Positions 5,826-6,943 of a DNA stretch of 6,943 nucleotides are shown here, piece after piece (positions within the stretch are counted from its first letter, which is position 1; each line of letters opens with the position of its first letter). Origin of the DNA: an uncultured Treponema sp. (GTDB lineage Bacteria; Spirochaetota; Spirochaetia; Treponematales; Treponemataceae); NCBI GenBank assembly GCA_905236465.1, contig CAJOQA010000211.1, positions 1 through 6,943 on the forward strand, in the 5' to 3' direction. The notes under the pieces are model-generated. The model did no database searches. It saw nothing but the letters and a program-made list of their open reading frames with translations, and had not been told where the DNA came from. Made by a program: the position numbers and the translations under genes.

Positions 5826-6943
5826 TGCAACTAAAAGAAATAAGCACGGCAGTTGATACCCTGCCTGGTATTGGAAAAGCCACTGCAAGTCTATTTTCTC
5901 GGTTGAATATTTTTACTGTCGCAGATTTACTGTCCTCATACCCCAGGGACTATGAAGATAGAAGCAAAAAAATACCTTTAGCAGATTTTTCGCTAGGCAA
6001 AGTCCACACAATAGCGCAGGTAACAGAACACAAGTGGTTTGGTTACGGGGCTATGAAGACTTTAAAAATAGCTATTAGTGACGGAAGCGCAAAGGCATAC
6101 CTTACAGCTTTTGGCCGCCCCTTTCTTGCTAAGTCACTGCCCGAAGGTTCAATAATTGCCGTGACAGGTCGCTTTGAGCAAAGGTACGGGGAACTGCAAT
6201 CCTCTGCATTTGAGGCTGAACGCATTGCCTATTCAGGAGATTTAAAATCTTACGAAAATGAGCCAATCCCCAGTTCAGGGGTGCTTCCCATATATAGCCT
6301 TACGGAAGGCTTAAGCCAAAAGATATTTCGTAAAACTGTGGCCCAAGCCCTAAAGCTCTACGGAAAAGCTGTTGACGATGAGCTGCCCCAAGAGCTGATA
6401 AAAAGAAAGTCCTTTTTGCATAAAAGTGAAGCCCTCTTAAAAATCCACAAGCCTGCCTCCCTTTCAGATATTGAAGAAGCCAGAAAGACCTTGATTTTTG
6501 AAGAGCTATATGACTTTGAGATAAAAATAGGGCGACACACATTAGCGAGGCGTGGAACTTTACCTACTTTAAGCCAGAGCAGAGTTTTTGAGAAAGGGCA
6601 AGCGCAAAGGGCAGAAAAAGATCAATTCAACAATGCAAGCCCCTCTTTTGAAACACCTAGCATTTCTAAAGAAGAGTTTGAAAAAGCCCTCTCCCCTTCT
6701 CAAAAGGAGCTTTTAAGACGCCTACCCTTTGAATTAACAGAGGGGCAGATGGCAGCTGTAGCGGAAATCAACAGGGACATAGATAGGAGCCAAAGTGAAT
6801 GGAATACTATTGTAAATAAAAATGAGGTTGCCGGTAAAAATCCATTCTCAATGTCAAGACTTTTACAAGGAGATGTCGGTTCCGGTAAAACTTTAGTTTC
6901 CTTTCTTGCCTGCTTGCGTTCTGTTGACTATGGGGGACAGTGC
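5825..6943 (+). CDS. recG: ATP-dependent DNA helicase RecG, N-terminal part (partial, 3' end outside window)
   Basis: RecG remodels stalled replication forks and branch-migrates Holliday junctions. The 373 codons present cover roughly the N-terminal half. The ATG overlaps the YggT stop by one base (TAATG), and only a weak AGGAAG at 5807-5812 lies upstream, so translation is probably coupled. A helix-hairpin-helix-like start LPGIGKATASLFSRLNIFTV (13-32) leads to YPRDYEDRS (39-47). The wedge OB fold follows (about 55-135, including GRFEQRYGELQ), then LPIYSLTEGLSQKIFRK (154-170) and FEELYDFEIKIGR (225-237). The helicase domain opens with LPFELTEGQ (300-308) and Walker A GDVGSGKT (349-356); the window ends 17 residues later. 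Two stretches look longer than in E. coli RecG as I remember it: about 240-295 and about 318-342. They keep the frame and are rich in polar residues, so they look like surface insertions, not damage. The frame is intact throughout. Confidence 0.95.
   Translation, partial: MQLKEISTAVDTLPGIGKATASLFSRLNIFTVADLLSSYPRDYEDRSKKIPLADFSLGKVHTIAQVTEHKWFGYGAMKTLKIAISDGSAKAYLTAFGRPFLAKSLPEGSIIAVTGRFEQRYGELQSSAFEAERIAYSGDLKSYENEPIPSSGVLPIYSLTEGLSQKIFRKTVAQALKLYGKAVDDELPQELIKRKSFLHKSEALLKIHKPASLSDIEEARKTLIFEELYDFEIKIGRHTLARRGTLPTLSQSRVFEKGQAQRAEKDQFNNASPSFETPSISKEEFEKALSPSQKELLRRLPFELTEGQMAAVAEINRDIDRSQSEWNTIVNKNEVAGKNPFSMSRLLQGDVGSGKTLVSFLACLRSVDYGGQC

Noticed and set aside
1..6943. Mobile element, CRISPR array, phage or defence system
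   Set aside because: No transposase, integrase, regular repeats with spacers, tRNA or att-like sites were seen. Every large open stretch is a housekeeping gene with uniform composition.

Overview
This window is ordinary chromosomal housekeeping DNA, AT-leaning (roughly 40-45% GC by eye) and densely packed. The protein styles and the gene order dnaE - yggT-like - recG suggest a spirochaete, most likely a Treponema-like organism. That assignment rests on recalled family resemblance, not on a search, and a Firmicute or other low-GC bacterium is not excluded.

Layout. Positions 1-343 (+) hold the C-terminal end of a D-3-phosphoglycerate dehydrogenase (serA) with its ACT domain. A rho-independent hairpin with an A-tract before it and a T-tract after it (355-396) separates it from the convergent gene. 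A near-perfect 20-bp palindrome follows at 417-436. Positions 479-1414 (-) hold a complete cysteine synthase (cysK). The 214-bp AT-rich divergent spacer 1415-1628 carries the control signals for cysK (leftward) and for the rightward operon, including two near-identical 13-14 bp boxes and a small palindrome. Positions 1629-5216 (+) hold a complete DnaE-type replicative polymerase. It is followed after 9 bp by a YggT-family membrane protein (5226-5825), which overlaps by one base (TAATG) the start of recG. recG runs off the right edge just after its Walker A motif.

How the genes work together. serA feeds serine synthesis, and cysK makes cysteine from O-acetylserine, which derives from serine, so the left side is a convergent serine/cysteine pair. 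The right side is a tightly packed, probably translationally coupled dnaE-yggT-recG operon joining chromosome replication (DnaE) and fork rescue/recombination (RecG), with a small membrane protein of unknown exact role between them.

I found no mobile element, CRISPR array, RNA gene or obviously new multi-gene system. The items most worth a second look are the two apparent RecG insertions, the PHP domain of DnaE with its metal-binding residues intact, a charged linker in DnaE, and the repeated boxes in the cysK/dnaE spacer.
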